The notes under the pieces are model-generated. The model was not told the origin of the DNA, made no database searches, and saw only the letters and a list, made by a program, of their open reading frames with translations. A program made the position numbers and the translations under genes. A DNA stretch of 64,000 nucleotides from Deinococcus seoulensis (GTDB taxonomy: Bacteria; Deinococcota; Deinococci; Deinococcales; Deinococcaceae), in NCBI RefSeq assembly GCF_014648115.1, contig NZ_BMQM01000005.1:127875-191874 (forward strand). The letters are read 5' to 3'. How positions within the stretch are numbered: position 1 is the stretch's first letter; the number at the start of each line of letters is the position of its first letter. This document shows positions 22,017 through 36,140 of this stretch, one piece after another.

Positions 22017-22709
22017 ATGGCGAAGTACCCGCTTATCAAGACCACCCTGAAAGACCGCCTGCTCGGCGGTCACTACGCCGAGGGGCTCCCCCTGCCCAGC
22101 GAACCGCAACTTGCCCGCGAATTCGAAGTCTCCCGCATGACCGCCCGCCGCGCCATCGACGAACTGGAACGCGAAGGTTACGTCTACCGCGTCCAGGGCG
22201 CCGGCACCTTCCCCACCGGCAAACGCTTCCGCCAGGGCATGTTCCGCGTGCGCCCCTTCAAGGAATGGGCCCGCCACCCCGACCACCGCACCACCGTCCT
22301 GCGCGCCATGCAGATCGAGGCCACCCCCGAGATCGCCATCGTGCTGCAGATCCAGCCCGGCGACCCCGTCATCTTCATCCACCGCCTGCGCAACGCCGGC
22401 GACGAGGCCCTGGTCATCGAGAAACGCTACATCAACGCCTCGCTGGTCCCCGGCCTGCTCGACCACAACCTCGCCGTGGAAAGCATCCACGAAACCATGA
22501 TCACCATGGGCGTGCCCCTGCAACGCGTCGAGCAGAACCTCGAGGCCGTCAACCTCCGCCAGGAAGAAGCCGAACTGCTGCGCGTCCCGCTCGGCACCGC
22601 CGCGTTCCTGCTGCGCCGCACCACGTACAGCGGCCAGAAACGCGCCAGTTACGTCAACTACTGGGTTCGCGGCGACCGCTACGCCTTCCAGGACACCTTC
22701 GAACCGTAA
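22017..22709 (+). CDS. GntR/HutC-family transcriptional regulator
   Basis: 230 aa. Residues 5-75 form the winged helix DNA-binding domain (LPSEPQLAREFEVSRMTARRAIDELEREG), followed by a UTRA ligand-binding domain (about 95-228). Such regulators usually respond to a sugar phosphate, amino acid or related small molecule; the ligand cannot be told. The start ATG at 22017 has GGAGGG 4-5 nt upstream. It stands alone, preceded by a promoter and followed by a terminator, so its targets are probably elsewhere. Confidence 0.85.
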   Translation: MAKYPLIKTTLKDRLLGGHYAEGLPLPSEPQLAREFEVSRMTARRAIDELEREGYVYRVQGAGTFPTGKRFRQGMFRVRPFKEWARHPDHRTTVLRAMQIEATPEIAIVLQIQPGDPVIFIHRLRNAGDEALVIEKRYINASLVPGLLDHNLAVESIHETMITMGVPLQRVEQNLEAVNLRQEEAELLRVPLGTAAFLLRRTTYSGQKRASYVNYWVRGDRYAFQDTFEP

Positions 22710-22737
22710 GGCCGGGCAGCGGTACACAGGCACACAC

Positions 22738-22761
22738 GGCCGGGGCAGTCACTCCCCGGCC
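22738..22761 (+). terminator. gntR terminator
   Basis: GGCCGGGG / CCCCGGCC, an 8-bp perfect stem with an 8-nt loop followed by ACTTTG, 28 nt after the gntR stop. Confidence 0.6.
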
Positions 22762-22791
22762 ACTTTGCGCGGTCCCCAGCCGATACGAAAA

Positions 22792-22823
22792 CCGCCGCCC
22801 CCCGTTTCCGGAAGGGCGGCGGC
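22792..22823 (-). terminator. rplT terminator
   Basis: On the minus strand GCCGCCGCCC and GGGGGCGGCGG form a long GC stem followed by TTTTCG, 17 nt after the rplT stop. Confidence 0.8.
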
Positions 22824-22839
22824 GTTCGTGTCAGCCGTT

Positions 22840-23193
22840 TTACTTGCTGTTCTTGGCCGCTTCGACCAGGGCCTTGAAGGCCTCGGGCTCGCGGGCGGCG
22901 ATGTCGGCCAGGACCTTGCGGTTCAGGTCGATGTTCGCCTTCTTCAGGCCACCGATGAAGGTGCTGTAGTTCATGCCGTGCAGGCGGGCGCCGGCGTTGA
23001 TACGCTGGATCCACAGGCGACGGAAGTCACGCTTCTTGTTGCGGCGATCGCGGTACTCGTAGGTCGCGGCGTTCAGCAGGGTCTGGAACGCGTTGCGGTA
23101 CTGCTTGCTGCGGCTACCCCAGAAGCCCTTGGCGCGCTTCAGGACCTTCTTGTGACGGCGACGGCGGACGATGCCGGTCTTGACGCGAGGCAT
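22840..23193 (-). CDS. rplT: 50S ribosomal protein L20
   Basis: 117 aa, normal length. Starts [24 protein letters not shown]... with the basic, helical N-terminal arm that penetrates 23S rRNA, and the globular domain ([19 protein letters not shown]). It is needed for early large-subunit assembly. Its ATG shares one base with the rpmI stop (TAATG), so the two are translationally coupled. infC, often the first gene of this operon, is not upstream here. Confidence 0.97.
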   Translation of the reverse strand: MPRVKTGIVRRRRHKKVLKRAKGFWGSRSKQYRNAFQTLLNAATYEYRDRRNKKRDFRRLWIQRINAGARLHGMNYSTFIGGLKKANIDLNRKVLADIAAREPEAFKALVEAAKNSK

Positions 23194-23396
23194 TATTTAC
23201 CTCCGTAGGGCAGCATCTTCTTCATGCGTGCCCATTCGCTCTGGGCGAGCACGAAGCCCTTGCCCTTGCCGCGGATGGTGTTGCCGCTCTTCTTGGTGTT
23301 CTGGTGGCGCTTACCGCTCTTGAACGCCATCACCTTGCCCGTGCCGGTGATCTTGATCCGGCGCGAGGCGCTTTTCAGGGTCTTCATCTTGGGCAT
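23193..23396 (-). CDS. rpmI: 50S ribosomal protein L35
   Basis: 67 aa, highly basic, starting [21 protein letters not shown], typical L35. AAGGAGG lies just before the ATG. It is the first gene of rpmI-rplT and is preceded by its own strong promoter and a leader of about 110 nt. In other bacteria L20 controls this operon by binding the leader RNA; the leader here can form TTGGTC/GACCAA and CCCG/CGGG pairings, but specific L20-site mimicry was not verified. Confidence 0.96.
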   Translation of the reverse strand: MPKMKTLKSASRRIKITGTGKVMAFKSGKRHQNTKKSGNTIRGKGKGFVLAQSEWARMKKMLPYGGK

Positions 23397-23474
23397 GGTG
23401 CCCTCCTTACGTAGTCCAGTCGCAGTCCCGCTGCCGGGCGCTTCTGTCTGGGGTTCGGGCCGCTTCTCGCTGGA

Positions 23475-23506
<32 letters not shown>

Positions 23507-23511
23507 AGAGA

Positions 23512-23541
23512 ACTATACGCGAGCGGGCGCAGGCGGGTCAA
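23512..23541 (-). promoter_or_regulatory. rpmI-rplT promoter
   Basis: On the minus strand TTGACC - 18 nt - TATAGT, the best sigma-70 promoter in the window. It lies just beyond the stop of the GNAT gene and gives a 5' leader of about 110 nt. Confidence 0.75.
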
Positions 23542-23558
23542 GGGGAAGGACGGACGGC

Positions 23559-24365
23559 TCAGTGCTGCCGGTAGTACTGCTGGGTGCTGAGCAGCACGCT
23601 GCCGTTGCGTTCGAAGGTGCGGCGCATGGCGTGGTTCCCGGCGTCGGTGCCGCCCGTGTGCGAGGCGAAGGTCTGCGCGGCCACGCCCAGCAGGTGCGCG
23701 TGCAGCCGCGCGCCGTACCCGCGCCCACGCTGCGCGGGCCGCACGCCGATCAGGTCGAGACCCGCCTCGCCGGGGCGGCCGCCGGGGCCGGTCGCGCCGA
23801 GGGCCAGCACCTGACCCTCCCGGCGCAGGGCATGCAGGGTCCATCCCTCGGCGGCCTCCCAGTCCGGGTGACCCAGCTCCCGCAGGGCTTCCGGAACGCC
23901 AGGATCGTCCGGACTGACGGCCGTCACGTCCGGGTCGGGCGCGTGGGGCCGGTCACGCAGGTCCGTGCGGTAGATCACATGCTGCGAGTCGGGCACCCAG
24001 CCGGCCTGGACCGCCTCCTCCGGGCGCGGCGTGACCAGCGTGTCGTCCAGCAGCAGTTGCCGGTCGGGGGTGTCCGAGACGCGGCGGCGCAACTCACGCA
24101 GGAACGCGGTCAGGGCGTCGGCGGGCGTGTCCGCGCGGTAGGTGGGGAACAGGGGCACGCGGGCGTTCGGCCCGACGAAGCACACGCCCTGCACGGCGCC
24201 GTCAGTGCGCAGCAGCAGGAACCACGCCGGGTCGAGTTGCCCGGCCCGCACGCGCTCCTGCGTGACGGTCAACCGGCGGGCCGCCTCGGCCGGATCGGAG
24301 TGCAGGGCGTGAATGTCGGCCAGCGTGTCGGGCGTGGCCGCCTGAAGGGTAAAAGCAGTGGACAT
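23559..24365 (-). CDS. GNAT-family acetyltransferase, two-domain
   Basis: 268 aa. The C-terminal half holds the acetyl-CoA-binding motif A (LDLIGVRPAQRGRGYGARLHA) and a terminal EGNAHAMRRTFERNG-like segment, reading DAGNHAMRRTFERNG. The N-terminal 120 residues resemble a second, degenerate GNAT repeat. The substrate is unknown. ATG at 24365 has GAGG upstream. A 21-codon ORF with a strong ribosome binding site lies 76 nt upstream on the same strand and may be a leader. Confidence 0.75.
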   Translation of the reverse strand: MSTAFTLQAATPDTLADIHALHSDPAEAARRLTVTQERVRAGQLDPAWFLLLRTDGAVQGVCFVGPNARVPLFPTYRADTPADALTAFLRELRRRVSDTPDRQLLLDDTLVTPRPEEAVQAGWVPDSQHVIYRTDLRDRPHAPDPDVTAVSPDDPGVPEALRELGHPDWEAAEGWTLHALRREGQVLALGATGPGGRPGEAGLDLIGVRPAQRGRGYGARLHAHLLGVAAQTFASHTGGTDAGNHAMRRTFERNGSVLLSTQQYYRQH

Positions 24366-24441
24366 GAATTGACCTCGGGGCAGGGGCCGGGTCAGTGGGG
24401 CGCGCCGGGACGCCGGACTGCGACTCTGGGCAGAGTCCGGA

Positions 24442-24507
24442 TCAGGCGGCCATGACCCCGGCAGGAACGGCGGGCACGGAACGGGCAGCGGTCTGAAGTC
24501 GCGTCAT
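24442..24507 (-). CDS. possible 21-aa leader peptide
   Basis: Reads MTRLQTAARSVPAVPAGVMA-A with the ATG at 24507 preceded by GGAGGTTCCC, a strong ribosome binding site. It ends 76 nt before the GNAT gene. The length and position would fit a leader or uORF; composition is alanine/valine/proline-rich and a chance ORF cannot be excluded. Confidence 0.35.
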   Translation of the reverse strand: MTRLQTAARSVPAVPAGVMAA

Positions 24508-24635
24508 GGGAACCTCCGGTACAGCAGTGGGATGCCGCGCAGCGTAGCGCAGGCGGGTGCGGGGGTAAGCCGCAACTCCGGCACGACCGGTGGTCTTCTC
24601 CCCTGCCGGGCCGGTCTGAAAGTGAAGGCAAAGCG

Positions 24636-24674
24636 CGGTGCGCGGCCTCCGGAAACACCAGGGGCCGCGCACCG
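24636..24674 (-). terminator. amylosucrase terminator
   Basis: CGGTGCGCGGCC / GGCCGCGCACCG, 12-bp stem with a 15-nt loop; the minus strand continues CGCTTTGCC. It lies 32 nt after the stop. Confidence 0.7.
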
Positions 24675-24705
24675 GATTTCACACCGTCAGTGCAGCTCTG
24701 TCAGT

Positions 24706-26637
<1,932 letters not shown>

Positions 26638-26645
26638 ACCCCGAC

Positions 26646-26651
26646 AGCATA
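26646..26651 (-). promoter_or_regulatory. amylosucrase -10 element, leaderless
   Basis: TATGCT on the minus strand, 8 nt before the ATG. Confidence 0.5.
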
Positions 26652-26660
26652 AACATTTTT

Positions 26661-26674
26661 TGGAACTGTTTCCA
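26661..26674. promoter_or_regulatory. LacI/MalR-type operator at the amylosucrase promoter
   Basis: TGGAACTGTTTCCA, 5-bp symmetric half sites TGGAA/TTCCA, immediately upstream of the -10 element where it would block RNA polymerase. A close relative, TGGTAACGTTTCCA, precedes glgX. Confidence 0.5.
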
Positions 26675-26719
26675 TACCGGCAGTCCCAGCCGCGCCTCTC
26701 CCCCACCGTGGGCAGCAGA

Positions 26720-26754
26720 AAGGGCCGCCCAGGCAACGCGCCCGACCGGCCCTT
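26720..26754 (-). terminator. terminator after the alpha/beta hydrolase gene
   Basis: AAGGGCCG / CGGCCCTT with an approximately 19-nt loop; on the minus strand the stem is followed by TTCTGC. Confidence 0.5.
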
Positions 26755-26767
26755 CCCACAACTGGCC

Positions 26768-27604
26768 TCAGCGGGCCACGAAGTCCAGCAGCACCCGGTT
26801 GAACTCCTCGGCGTGCGTGGCGTTCAGGCCGTGCGGCGCGCCCTTCATCACGTGCAGCTCTGCGTTCGGCTGGTACTGCGGCACGCGCTGACCGCTCGCC
26901 TCCAGCGGCACGATCTGATCGGCGTCACCGTGCACGACCAGCAGCGGCACCGTCAGCTTCGCGAGGTCTGCGCGGAAGTCCGTCATGGCGAACGCGCGCA
27001 CGCACTCCTGGGTGGCCACGGGGGACGCTTGGAAGTACAGGCTGGCCGTGAAGTCCAGGAACTCGTCGCCCAGCTTGCTCCCGTTCTCGTCCCAGTTCAG
27101 GAACTTCTTCGTGAATCCCGCCAGGAACTGCGGGCGGTTGGCGGCCACCTGCTGCACCATGCCTTCCACGTCGGCTTCCGCCATGCCGCCGTCCGGGTTG
27201 TCGGTGGTTTTCAGCAGGTACGGCGCGACCGAGGAGATCAGCGCGGCGCTACGCAGGTACTGCGTGCCGAACAGCCCGGCGTACCGGCTGACCTCGCCGC
27301 CGCCCATGCTGAAGCCCACGACCGTCACGTCGTTCAGGTTCAGCGCCTCGATCAGGTCTTTCAGGTCGCTGGCGAACACGTCGTACGTGTACCCGGTGGC
27401 CGTCTTGCCGCTCTGGCCGAAGCCGCGGCGGTCATACGAGATCACCTGATACCCGGCGTGACGCAGCGCGTCGATCTGCCCCTCCCACATGCGGCCCGAC
27501 AGCGGCCACCCGTGAATCAGAGCGACGGGGCGGCCCTCACCGTACGTTTCGTAGTACAGCTCGGTCTGCGGGGCCAGGGTGTGCTTGGTCTGAATGGTCG
27601 GCAT
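26768..27604 (-). CDS. alpha/beta hydrolase (non-heme chloroperoxidase-like)
   Basis: 278 aa. The catalytic triad is visible: nucleophile Ser99 in GFSMGGGE, an Asp in [10 protein letters not shown], and His in [11 protein letters not shown]; the oxyanion loop is [10 protein letters not shown]. These motifs match the cofactor-free haloperoxidase/esterase group (GLxxTH near the C-terminus). The start at 27604 has AGGAGG upstream; the frame continues upstream without protein-like sequence. It is transcribed alone. Confidence 0.85.
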   Translation of the reverse strand: MPTIQTKHTLAPQTELYYETYGEGRPVALIHGWPLSGRMWEGQIDALRHAGYQVISYDRRGFGQSGKTATGYTYDVFASDLKDLIEALNLNDVTVVGFSMGGGEVSRYAGLFGTQYLRSAALISSVAPYLLKTTDNPDGGMAEADVEGMVQQVAANRPQFLAGFTKKFLNWDENGSKLGDEFLDFTASLYFQASPVATQECVRAFAMTDFRADLAKLTVPLLVVHGDADQIVPLEASGQRVPQYQPNAELHVMKGAPHGLNATHAEEFNRVLLDFVAR

Positions 27605-27813
27605 GATGGAACCTCCTGAGGAGAGAGAAACGGAACGCAGTGACAGTCCGGTACACGTCGGCGCTGGGACGTCATCACGTTGAAAGGTCTGATCTGAAGC
27701 GTCTGAAGAAGAGTAGGTGAGGCCTTCAGCCGCACTCTGAGAGGCACGTTCAGCAGCATTCACAGAACCCAGAGCGGGCCTCCATGCAGCGCCCGGCGAG
27801 CAGACACGCGAAA

Positions 27814-27855
27814 CGGGAAACGCCGCGCCCACACAGGGCACAGGCACGTTTCCCG
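27814..27855 (-). terminator. terminator after the DUF2171 gene
   Basis: CGGGAAACG / CGTTTCCCG, a 9-bp perfect stem with a 24-nt loop, right after the DUF2171 stop on the minus strand. Confidence 0.55.
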
Positions 27856-27865
27856 CCGGTCAGGT

Positions 27866-28129
27866 TCAGGCGATGGCGCTGTGGGGCACGTTCAGGTAAA
27901 CGGCGACCTCGTCCATGCTCTCGACCTGCGACAGCTCGATGAAGTGATGCTTGCCGTCCGTGGAATCGGTCTTCGTGAGCTTCAGCTTGCCGTCCTGCAG
28001 GTGATCGACGGTCCCGACGTGCTCGCCGTTCACGTCCTTGACCTGCATGTGCTCGCCTTCCTTCGCCAGGCGAGCCTGGAGATCCTGAGCGATACGGTCG
28101 GTGATTTCTCCGGTCTGGTTCTGAGTCAT
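27866..28129 (-). CDS. DUF2171-domain protein
   Basis: 87 aa (95 aa if the ATG at 28153 is used). The C-terminal half has the PRC-barrel-like DUF2171 pattern: [24 protein letters not shown] followed by [14 protein letters not shown]. Such small proteins are common and often duplicated in Deinococcus; they are thought to be stress-related, but no function is established. Neither start has a clear ribosome binding site; [13 protein letters not shown] is preferred because family members begin similarly. Monocistronic. Confidence 0.7.
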   Translation of the reverse strand: MTQNQTGEITDRIAQDLQARLAKEGEHMQVKDVNGEHVGTVDHLQDGKLKLTKTDSTDGKHHFIELSQVESMDEVAVYLNVPHSAIA

Positions 28130-28326
28130 GAGCGCAGTCTGATCCGCGAACATGGCCGTCAGATGACCATCAGGTTCAGGCGGGCGTTACCGGAACTTGA
28201 GCGGGTCGTCATGAAGTGCCGCGCCGCCCAACCCGGTGCGAACACTCATGAGGGAGGCGCGCGTAAGCAGAGCGGCGCAGCGGGCGCGTGTGCGGATGGC
28301 TGACGCGGGCCTCTGCCCCGGCCCGG

Positions 28327-28332
28327 TATCAT
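28327..28332 (+). promoter_or_regulatory. proS -10 element, leaderless
   Basis: TATCAT ends 8 nt before the proS ATG; CTGACG 16 nt further upstream may be the -35. Confidence 0.5.
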
Positions 28333-28340
28333 GCGGGGCG

Positions 28341-29825
28341 ATGACTAAGGACGGCGGCAAACAGGATAAGAAGGCGCAGCAGTACGGCGTGACGCCCCAG
28401 AGCACGGATTTCAACGACTGGTACAACGAGGTCGTGAAGAAGGCCGATCTGGCCGACAACAGCCCCGTGGCGGGCGCGATGGTCGTGCGCCCGTACGGCA
28501 GTGCGCTGTGGGAGAACATTCAGCGGTGGCTGGACGACCGGTTCAAGGCGACGGGGCACGAGTCGCTGATCTTCCCCACGCTGATCCCCATGGGGTTCAT
28601 TACCAAGGAAGCGGATCACGTGGAGGGTTTCGCGCCGGAGCTGTTCACGGTGAACAAGATCGGCACCGAGGAACTGGCCGAGCCGTACGTGATGCGCCCC
28701 ACCAGCGAGACGATCATCGGGCACATGTGGAGCGGCTGGCTGAACTCCTACCGTGACCTACCGTTCCTGCACTACCAGTGGGGCAGCGTGTTCCGCGCGG
28801 AACTGCGCACCAAGGCGTTCCTGCGCACGTCAGAGTTCTACTGGCACGAGGGGCACACCGCGCACGCCGACGAGACCGAGGCGCGCGGCGAGGTGCGGCA
28901 GATGCTGGACATCTACCACGAGTTCTGCCGGGACGTGCTGGCCCTGCCCGTGGTGCGCGGCGAGAAGACCGCCAGCGAACGCTTTGCCGGGGCGGTCGCG
29001 ACGTACTCCATCGAGGGCATGATGCGCGACGGGAAGGCCCTCCAGAGCGGCACCAGTCACTACCTGGGCCAGAACTTCAGCCGGGCGTTCGACGTGAAAT
29101 TCCAGACGCGCGAGCAGAAGGAAGAACTGGCGCACACGACCTCCTGGGCCATTTCGAGCCGCATCATCGGGGCGATCATCATGACGCACGGTGACGACTT
29201 CGGGCTGATCATGCCGCCCCGCATCGCGCCCATTCAGGTGGTCGTGATTCCGGTGGGCCGCAAGGACAACTTCGACGAGATGGTTGCCGAGGGCGAGAAG
29301 CTGGCCGCCGAACTGCGCGCCCAGGGTGTGAAGGTCAAGGTCGATAAACGCGACGGCGTGACGAACGGCTTCAAGTACAACGACTGGGAACTCAAGGGCG
29401 TGCCCGTGCGCATCGAACTCGGCCCCCGCGACCTGGAGAGCGGCGTGGTCGTCGTGAAGAACCGCAACGGCGACGAGAAGGAAACCCTGCCCCGCGCCGA
29501 AGCCGTGGCGGGAATGAACGCCCGCCTGGACGGCATTCACGACTGGCTGCTGGAACGCGCCACGACCTTCATGCTGGAACACACCGTTCCCGTGGACGAC
29601 TTCGAGACGTTCGCCGCGAAGATCGAGGAAGGCAACTGGGTGCGCGCGTACCACTGCGGCGACGCCGACTGCGAGAAGAGCATCAAGGAGGCCACCAAGG
29701 CCACCACCCGCAACGTCCCCCTGGACGACGCGGAGTTCTTCAACGAGCCGGGCGAGGGCCAGTGCGTGAAGTGCGCCAGGCCCAGCGCCTACGGCAAACG
29801 CGTGATCTTCGGCCGCCAGTACTGA
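28341..29825 (+). CDS. proS: prolyl-tRNA synthetase, short archaeal/eukaryal type
   Basis: 494 aa. It charges tRNA-Pro. It lacks the editing insertion of the long bacterial ProRS and has the C-terminal zinc-binding-like extension with paired cysteines ([11 protein letters not shown] and [16 protein letters not shown]) and a terminal Tyr, as in the archaeal-type enzyme used by Thermus and Deinococcus. Motif 1 ([11 protein letters not shown]), motif 2 ([25 protein letters not shown]) are present. The start follows TATCAT by 8 nt. A GNAT gene starts 2 nt after the stop, so they are cotranscribed. Confidence 0.95.
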   Translation: MTKDGGKQDKKAQQYGVTPQSTDFNDWYNEVVKKADLADNSPVAGAMVVRPYGSALWENIQRWLDDRFKATGHESLIFPTLIPMGFITKEADHVEGFAPELFTVNKIGTEELAEPYVMRPTSETIIGHMWSGWLNSYRDLPFLHYQWGSVFRAELRTKAFLRTSEFYWHEGHTAHADETEARGEVRQMLDIYHEFCRDVLALPVVRGEKTASERFAGAVATYSIEGMMRDGKALQSGTSHYLGQNFSRAFDVKFQTREQKEELAHTTSWAISSRIIGAIIMTHGDDFGLIMPPRIAPIQVVVIPVGRKDNFDEMVAEGEKLAAELRAQGVKVKVDKRDGVTNGFKYNDWELKGVPVRIELGPRDLESGVVVVKNRNGDEKETLPRAEAVAGMNARLDGIHDWLLERATTFMLEHTVPVDDFETFAAKIEEGNWVRAYHCGDADCEKSIKEATKATTRNVPLDDAEFFNEPGEGQCVKCARPSAYGKRVIFGRQY

Positions 29826-29827
29826 GC

Positions 29828-30262
29828 ATGGATCTCCGTCCCGCCTCCCCGGCTGATCTGCCTGCCCTGACCGACGCGTTCCGTGCGACGTTCGGCGCGG
29901 CGCCGTGGAACGAGGCGTGGACGGACGAATCGGCCCGCGCGGCCCTGGGGGACCTGCTCGCCATGCCGCGCAGCGCGGCGCTGGTCGCCTGGGACGGGGC
30001 CGTGTGCGCGGGGGCGGTGCTGGGACGCGATCAGGTGCGGGATTCGTTCCTGTCGCACGAGGTGCAGGAGATGTTCGTGCGGCCCGAACGGCAGCGCGGC
30101 GGGGTGGGCCGGGCGCTGCTGGACGCGCATCTGGCGGCTGCTGCGGCGCGTGGGGTGACGAACGTGTCGCTCCTGACCGCGCGGGAGTCACCGGCCGAGG
30201 CGTTCTACAGCCACCTCGGGTTCCGGCGGGCGGGGCGGATGGTGCTGCTGGTCCGCCCGTAA
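29828..30262 (+). CDS. GNAT-family acetyltransferase
   Basis: 144 aa, single GNAT domain. Motif A reads QEMFVRPERQRGGVGRALLDAHL, the acetyl-CoA pyrophosphate loop; the C-terminal HLGFRRAGRM is the usual motif B end. It starts 2 nt after proS, so it is read from the proS mRNA, without its own clear ribosome binding site. Substrate unknown. Confidence 0.8.
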   Translation: MDLRPASPADLPALTDAFRATFGAAPWNEAWTDESARAALGDLLAMPRSAALVAWDGAVCAGAVLGRDQVRDSFLSHEVQEMFVRPERQRGGVGRALLDAHLAAAAARGVTNVSLLTARESPAEAFYSHLGFRRAGRMVLLVRP

Positions 30263-30296
30263 CGGTGGGTCAGGTCGTGACCTGGCATCGTGCTTT

Positions 30297-30330
30297 AGTT
30301 GACAAGTTTACTCAACTGGTCTGCTATGCT
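30297..30330 (+). promoter_or_regulatory. promoter and palindrome of the SsuA-like gene
   Basis: TTGACA (30299-30304) and TATGCT (30325-30330) are separated by 20 nt, longer than normal, and the -10 ends 7 nt before the ATG. AGTTGA (30297-30302) and TCAACT (30312-30317) form an inverted repeat over the -35. The long spacer plus palindrome suggests regulation by a MerR-like activator or a repressor. Confidence 0.45.
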
Positions 30331-30337
30331 GCGCGGC

Positions 30338-31312
30338 ATGAAGCGCGCCCTCCTCCCCCTCCTGACTCTCTCCCTGATCGCCAGCGCCAGCGCCCAGCAG
30401 GCGAAAGAATTGCGCCTGGGCGTGTTCCCGAACGTCACGCACGCCGCCGGACTGGTCGGCGTGCAGCGCGGCCTGATCCAGAAGAACCTGCCGGGCGGCG
30501 TGAAACTGGTCGTCAAGGAATTCGCGAACGGCAGTCAGATCAACGAGGCCTTCGCGGCGGGCGCCATCGACGCCGCGTACGTCGGCCCTGGCCCGGCCAT
30601 GAACGCCTTCATGCGTGGCGTGCCCATTCAGGTGTACGCCGGGGCCGCGAACGCCGGGGCGGTGCTGGTGGCGCGGGGGGACAGCGGCGTGCGGAACGTC
30701 AAGGGCCTGAGCGGGAAGAAGGTCGCGGTGCCCACGCGCGGCAGCACGCAGGACATCAGCCTGCGCCACCTGCTGCACGAGAACGGCCTGAAAGCCACGG
30801 ACGAGGGCGGCACCGTCAGCATCGTGCCCATTGACCCGGCGAACATGCCCGCCGCCTTCGCCAGCAAACAGGTGGACGCCGCGCTGGTGCAGGAACCCTG
30901 GGGCGCCGTCATGGAAACGCAGGGCGCCAAGCTCATCGTGAACGAGAAGGGCATCTGGGAGGGCGGCAACTACACCACCACCGTCCTGACCGTGAACACC
31001 AAGTACGCCGCCGCGAACCCCGACACGCTCAGGGGTCTGCTGAAAGGGCACCTCGCCGCGATCAACTACATCAAGGGCAGCAACGCGGGCGCGCAGAAGT
31101 CCGTCGCCGAGCAGATCTACGCGTTCACCGGCAAGCGCCCCAACACCGCCGAGCTGTTCAAGGCGCTGGCCCGCACGAAGGTCACCTGGGACATCAACCT
31201 GAAAACCCTCGCGGAGTACGCCCAACTGAACCGCGAGGCGGGCTTCGCGCGGGACGTGCCGGACCTGAACCGCTTCGTGAACCTGGACCTGATCCGCAGC
31301 CTCGCCAGGTAA
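30338..31312 (+). CDS. ABC transporter substrate-binding protein, SsuA/NMT1 family
   Basis: 324 aa. Residues 1-19 are a signal peptide ([19 protein letters not shown]). The mature part has the periplasmic binding fold of SsuA-like proteins ([54 protein letters not shown]), which bind aliphatic sulfonates, taurine or related compounds. No permease or ATPase gene follows: it is an orphan, ended by a repeat fragment. Its TAA stop is the first triplet of that fragment. Confidence 0.8.
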   Translation: MKRALLPLLTLSLIASASAQQAKELRLGVFPNVTHAAGLVGVQRGLIQKNLPGGVKLVVKEFANGSQINEAFAAGAIDAAYVGPGPAMNAFMRGVPIQVYAGAANAGAVLVARGDSGVRNVKGLSGKKVAVPTRGSTQDISLRHLLHENGLKATDEGGTVSIVPIDPANMPAAFASKQVDAALVQEPWGAVMETQGAKLIVNEKGIWEGGNYTTTVLTVNTKYAAANPDTLRGLLKGHLAAINYIKGSNAGAQKSVAEQIYAFTGKRPNTAELFKALARTKVTWDINLKTLAEYAQLNREAGFARDVPDLNRFVNLDLIRSLAR

Positions 31313-31372
31313 GACGGACTCGGGTTGAAGGGGCGACAAGAACCCTTCAACCCGGGCGGATGCGAGGAGGAG
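31310..31372. repeat. TGATACGG element, degenerate fragment forming a hairpin
   Basis: TAAGACGGACTCGGGTTGAA corresponds to the TGATACGGACTCCGATTGAA end of the element. CGGGTTGAAGGG (31321-31332) and CCCTTCAACCCG (31343-31354) form a perfect 12-bp stem that may serve as the terminator of the SsuA-like gene. Confidence 0.55.
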
Positions 31373-31429
31373 CAGAACGGATTCCGGGCGTGGCGCGGGG
31401 GGCTTCGCCGGATGCTCTAGACTGAAGGG

Positions 31430-32230
<801 letters not shown>

Positions 32231-32233
<3 letters not shown>

Positions 32234-32312
32234 TACGGACTCCGATTGAATGGGCGGCAAAGCCCGCCGGGTCCGAGCGAAGCGAGTGGGAGCAGGGCGG
32301 GTTCCGGACATG
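32231..32312. repeat. interspersed TGATACGG element, half copy
   Basis: Begins TGATACGGACTCCGATTGAA, where TGA is the stop codon of the preceding gene, and breaks off after GGGCGGGTTCCGGACATG. A terminator follows directly. Confidence 0.7.
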
Positions 32313-32337
32313 AATCCCTGACCGAACGTTGAACGGG

Positions 32338-32371
32338 GCGACCGCTCTGGCTTTCCGGCCGGGGCGGTCGC
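32338..32371 (+). terminator. terminator after the repeat
   Basis: GCGACCGC / GCGGTCGC with an 18-nt loop, then TTTCC. It probably ends the basic-protein transcript; the repeat lies between stop codon and terminator. Confidence 0.6.
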
Positions 32372-32475
32372 TTTCCATGCCGTTCCGGTCCCTCTCACAC
32401 AACATGAGAGTCCCGTGAGTACCCTTGAGCTTCGCTTGGGTGTGTGCGCCGGGGCACTGCAACCGGGGGGGCATC

Positions 32476-32489
32476 TGGTAACGTTTCCA
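32476..32489. promoter_or_regulatory. LacI/MalR-type operator before glgX
   Basis: TGGTAACGTTTCCA differs at one position from a perfect TGGAAACGTTTCCA palindrome with the central CG typical of LacI-family sites. It lies 150 bp before the glgX start. Apart from this, the repeat and the terminator, the gap 32234-32639 shows nothing. Confidence 0.55.
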
Positions 32490-32639
32490 AACAGGCGGTG
32501 ACCGCCCCCGGCCACCAGCCCACCCCCCGAACATCCCCTGCCCTGCCGCACGAACACCGCAGCGGCACAGGCACTACACCTGCCTTCCCTTACCAGGCTG
32601 TTCCCCGCACTGACCTGTCCTCAAAGGAGCCTCACACAC

Positions 32640-34763
<2,124 letters not shown>

Positions 34764-34780
34764 CCCCCATTCAGGACAGC

Positions 34781-34817
34781 AGGAGAGGCGGCCCCCAGTG
34801 TGCGGGCCGCCTCTCCT
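34781..34817. terminator. bidirectional terminator between glgX and the App1 gene
   Basis: AGGAGAGGCGGCCC / GGGCCGCCTCTCCT, a perfect 14-bp stem with a 9-nt loop between convergent genes. Confidence 0.75.
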
Positions 34818-34850
34818 CTGTTCCTACTCCCTACTGCCCACTCCCCGGTC
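34818..34850. repeat. short heptamer array
   Basis: CCTACTC CCTACTG CCCACTC CCCGGTC, four units of period 7 between the terminator and the stop of the App1-type gene. Confidence 0.45.
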
Positions 34851-35943
34851 AGGTTTCGTAGGTGCGGGCCACGCTGGTCAGGACGCTGCGGTACTCTCCG
34901 GCGGTGATCAGGCCCATCGCCATGGCGTGACTGGCGGCGTTCAGGCTGTCGGCGGCCAGCACGAGGTCCGCTCCGGCGCGGCGCACCTCCTCGCGGAGTT
35001 TCAGGACGCCGCTGTCACGGGCACCTTCGGTCACGTCGCGGATGTACACGGCCAGCACGCGGCCCGGGTGGCGGCGCACGACCTCGGCGTAGATTTCCGG
35101 GTCCTTCTCGCCGCTGTCGCCGATCAGGACGAACTTCAGGTCCGGGAAGCGCGTGAAGATCCGTTCGATCACGCCGTGCTTGTACCCGCCGTGCCCGCCG
35201 AGCAGGTCCACGCCCCAGTTCCGCAGGAACATCGGTCCCAGCGGAATGCGGCGGTAATCCAGGAACTGCCACAGCAGATCGAAGAAATTCCAGGGGCTGC
35301 TGCTGACGTAGAAGATCGGGTTGCGGGCCTCGCCGTCGCGGGTCAGGGCGCGGTACAGGGCGCCCACGCCGGGAAACGGCAGGCGGGTGCGGGCGTTACC
35401 GGTCAGGACGGTGGCGAGCATGCGCGGCAGGCTGGTCACGTCGGACTGGATGACGGTGTCGTCGAGGTCGCTGATGATGCCGAAGCGGGCGTCCGCGACG
35501 ACCTGCACGCGGGCGGTGGCGGTCACGTCGCGCCCGTCGAGGCACAGCGTCACCTGATGCCAGCCGCCGGACAGCGGCATCTGCGGCGTGAAGATCAGCG
35601 TGAAGTACCCGTCGGCGTCACTGACGGCGCTGACCTGCTGGCCGTCCAGGGTGCCCGTGACCCGCACGCCGCCCACCTCGCGCGACAGCAGGCGGCGCAG
35701 GACGTTCTGCGCGTTGCGCAGGCGGCGGTCGCCCTTGCGGGGAGGCTGCATGGTGCGGGGCAGCAGCACCCGGCCGGTCAGTTCCACCTGGGCGGGGGTG
35801 CCCCACCCGACGTAGGGTTGCAGCAGCAGTTTGCCGCGGGCGCGCCGGGGCTGCACGAACGCGGCGAACGCCTGATCGGCGGCCAGCAGCGCCCTTTCCA
35901 GCATGGGCTGCACGGTCTTGAACGCAGTCGTTACTGGATTCAC
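34849..35943 (-). CDS. App1-type phosphatidate phosphatase domain protein (DUF2183)
   Basis: 364 aa. Residues 160-300 carry the HAD-like App1 signature: [10 protein letters not shown] (a DxDxT catalytic motif) and later [14 protein letters not shown], with [14 protein letters not shown] between. Residues 40-150 form a beta-rich domain like that of other bacterial DUF2183 proteins. It may dephosphorylate phosphatidic acid at the membrane; the substrate is inferred from fungal App1. The start is GTG at 35943, 6 nt after TACACT, a leaderless pattern. Confidence 0.8.
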   Translation of the reverse strand: MNPVTTAFKTVQPMLERALLAADQAFAAFVQPRRARGKLLLQPYVGWGTPAQVELTGRVLLPRTMQPPRKGDRRLRNAQNVLRRLLSREVGGVRVTGTLDGQQVSAVSDADGYFTLIFTPQMPLSGGWHQVTLCLDGRDVTATARVQVVADARFGIISDLDDTVIQSDVTSLPRMLATVLTGNARTRLPFPGVGALYRALTRDGEARNPIFYVSSSPWNFFDLLWQFLDYRRIPLGPMFLRNWGVDLLGGHGGYKHGVIERIFTRFPDLKFVLIGDSGEKDPEIYAEVVRRHPGRVLAVYIRDVTEGARDSGVLKLREEVRRAGADLVLAADSLNAASHAMAMGLITAGEYRSVLTSVARTYET

Positions 35944-36107
35944 CCGCCCAGTGTAGCGGGCGCCGCGTTCCCTGCGACAAGTGGCTCTGGCCGGGTCGGC
36001 CGGTCATGAGAGGCCGCCCGTCTGCCTGTCGAATCACGAAAATGCGTGCCACACGCCAGAACAGGCCACTCCCGCCCGGACAGCACGGGGCGGGAGCATG
36101 AAGAAAC

Positions 36108-36124
36108 GCGGGGTGATGCCCCGC
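36108..36124 (-). terminator. terminator after the SDR gene
   Basis: GCGGGG-CATCA-CCCCGC on the minus strand followed by GTTTCTTC, 16 nt after the stop. A second stem CCCGCCC/GGGCGGG lies at 36071-36094. Confidence 0.65.
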
Positions 36125-36140
36125 TGCTATCTGCTGGGGA

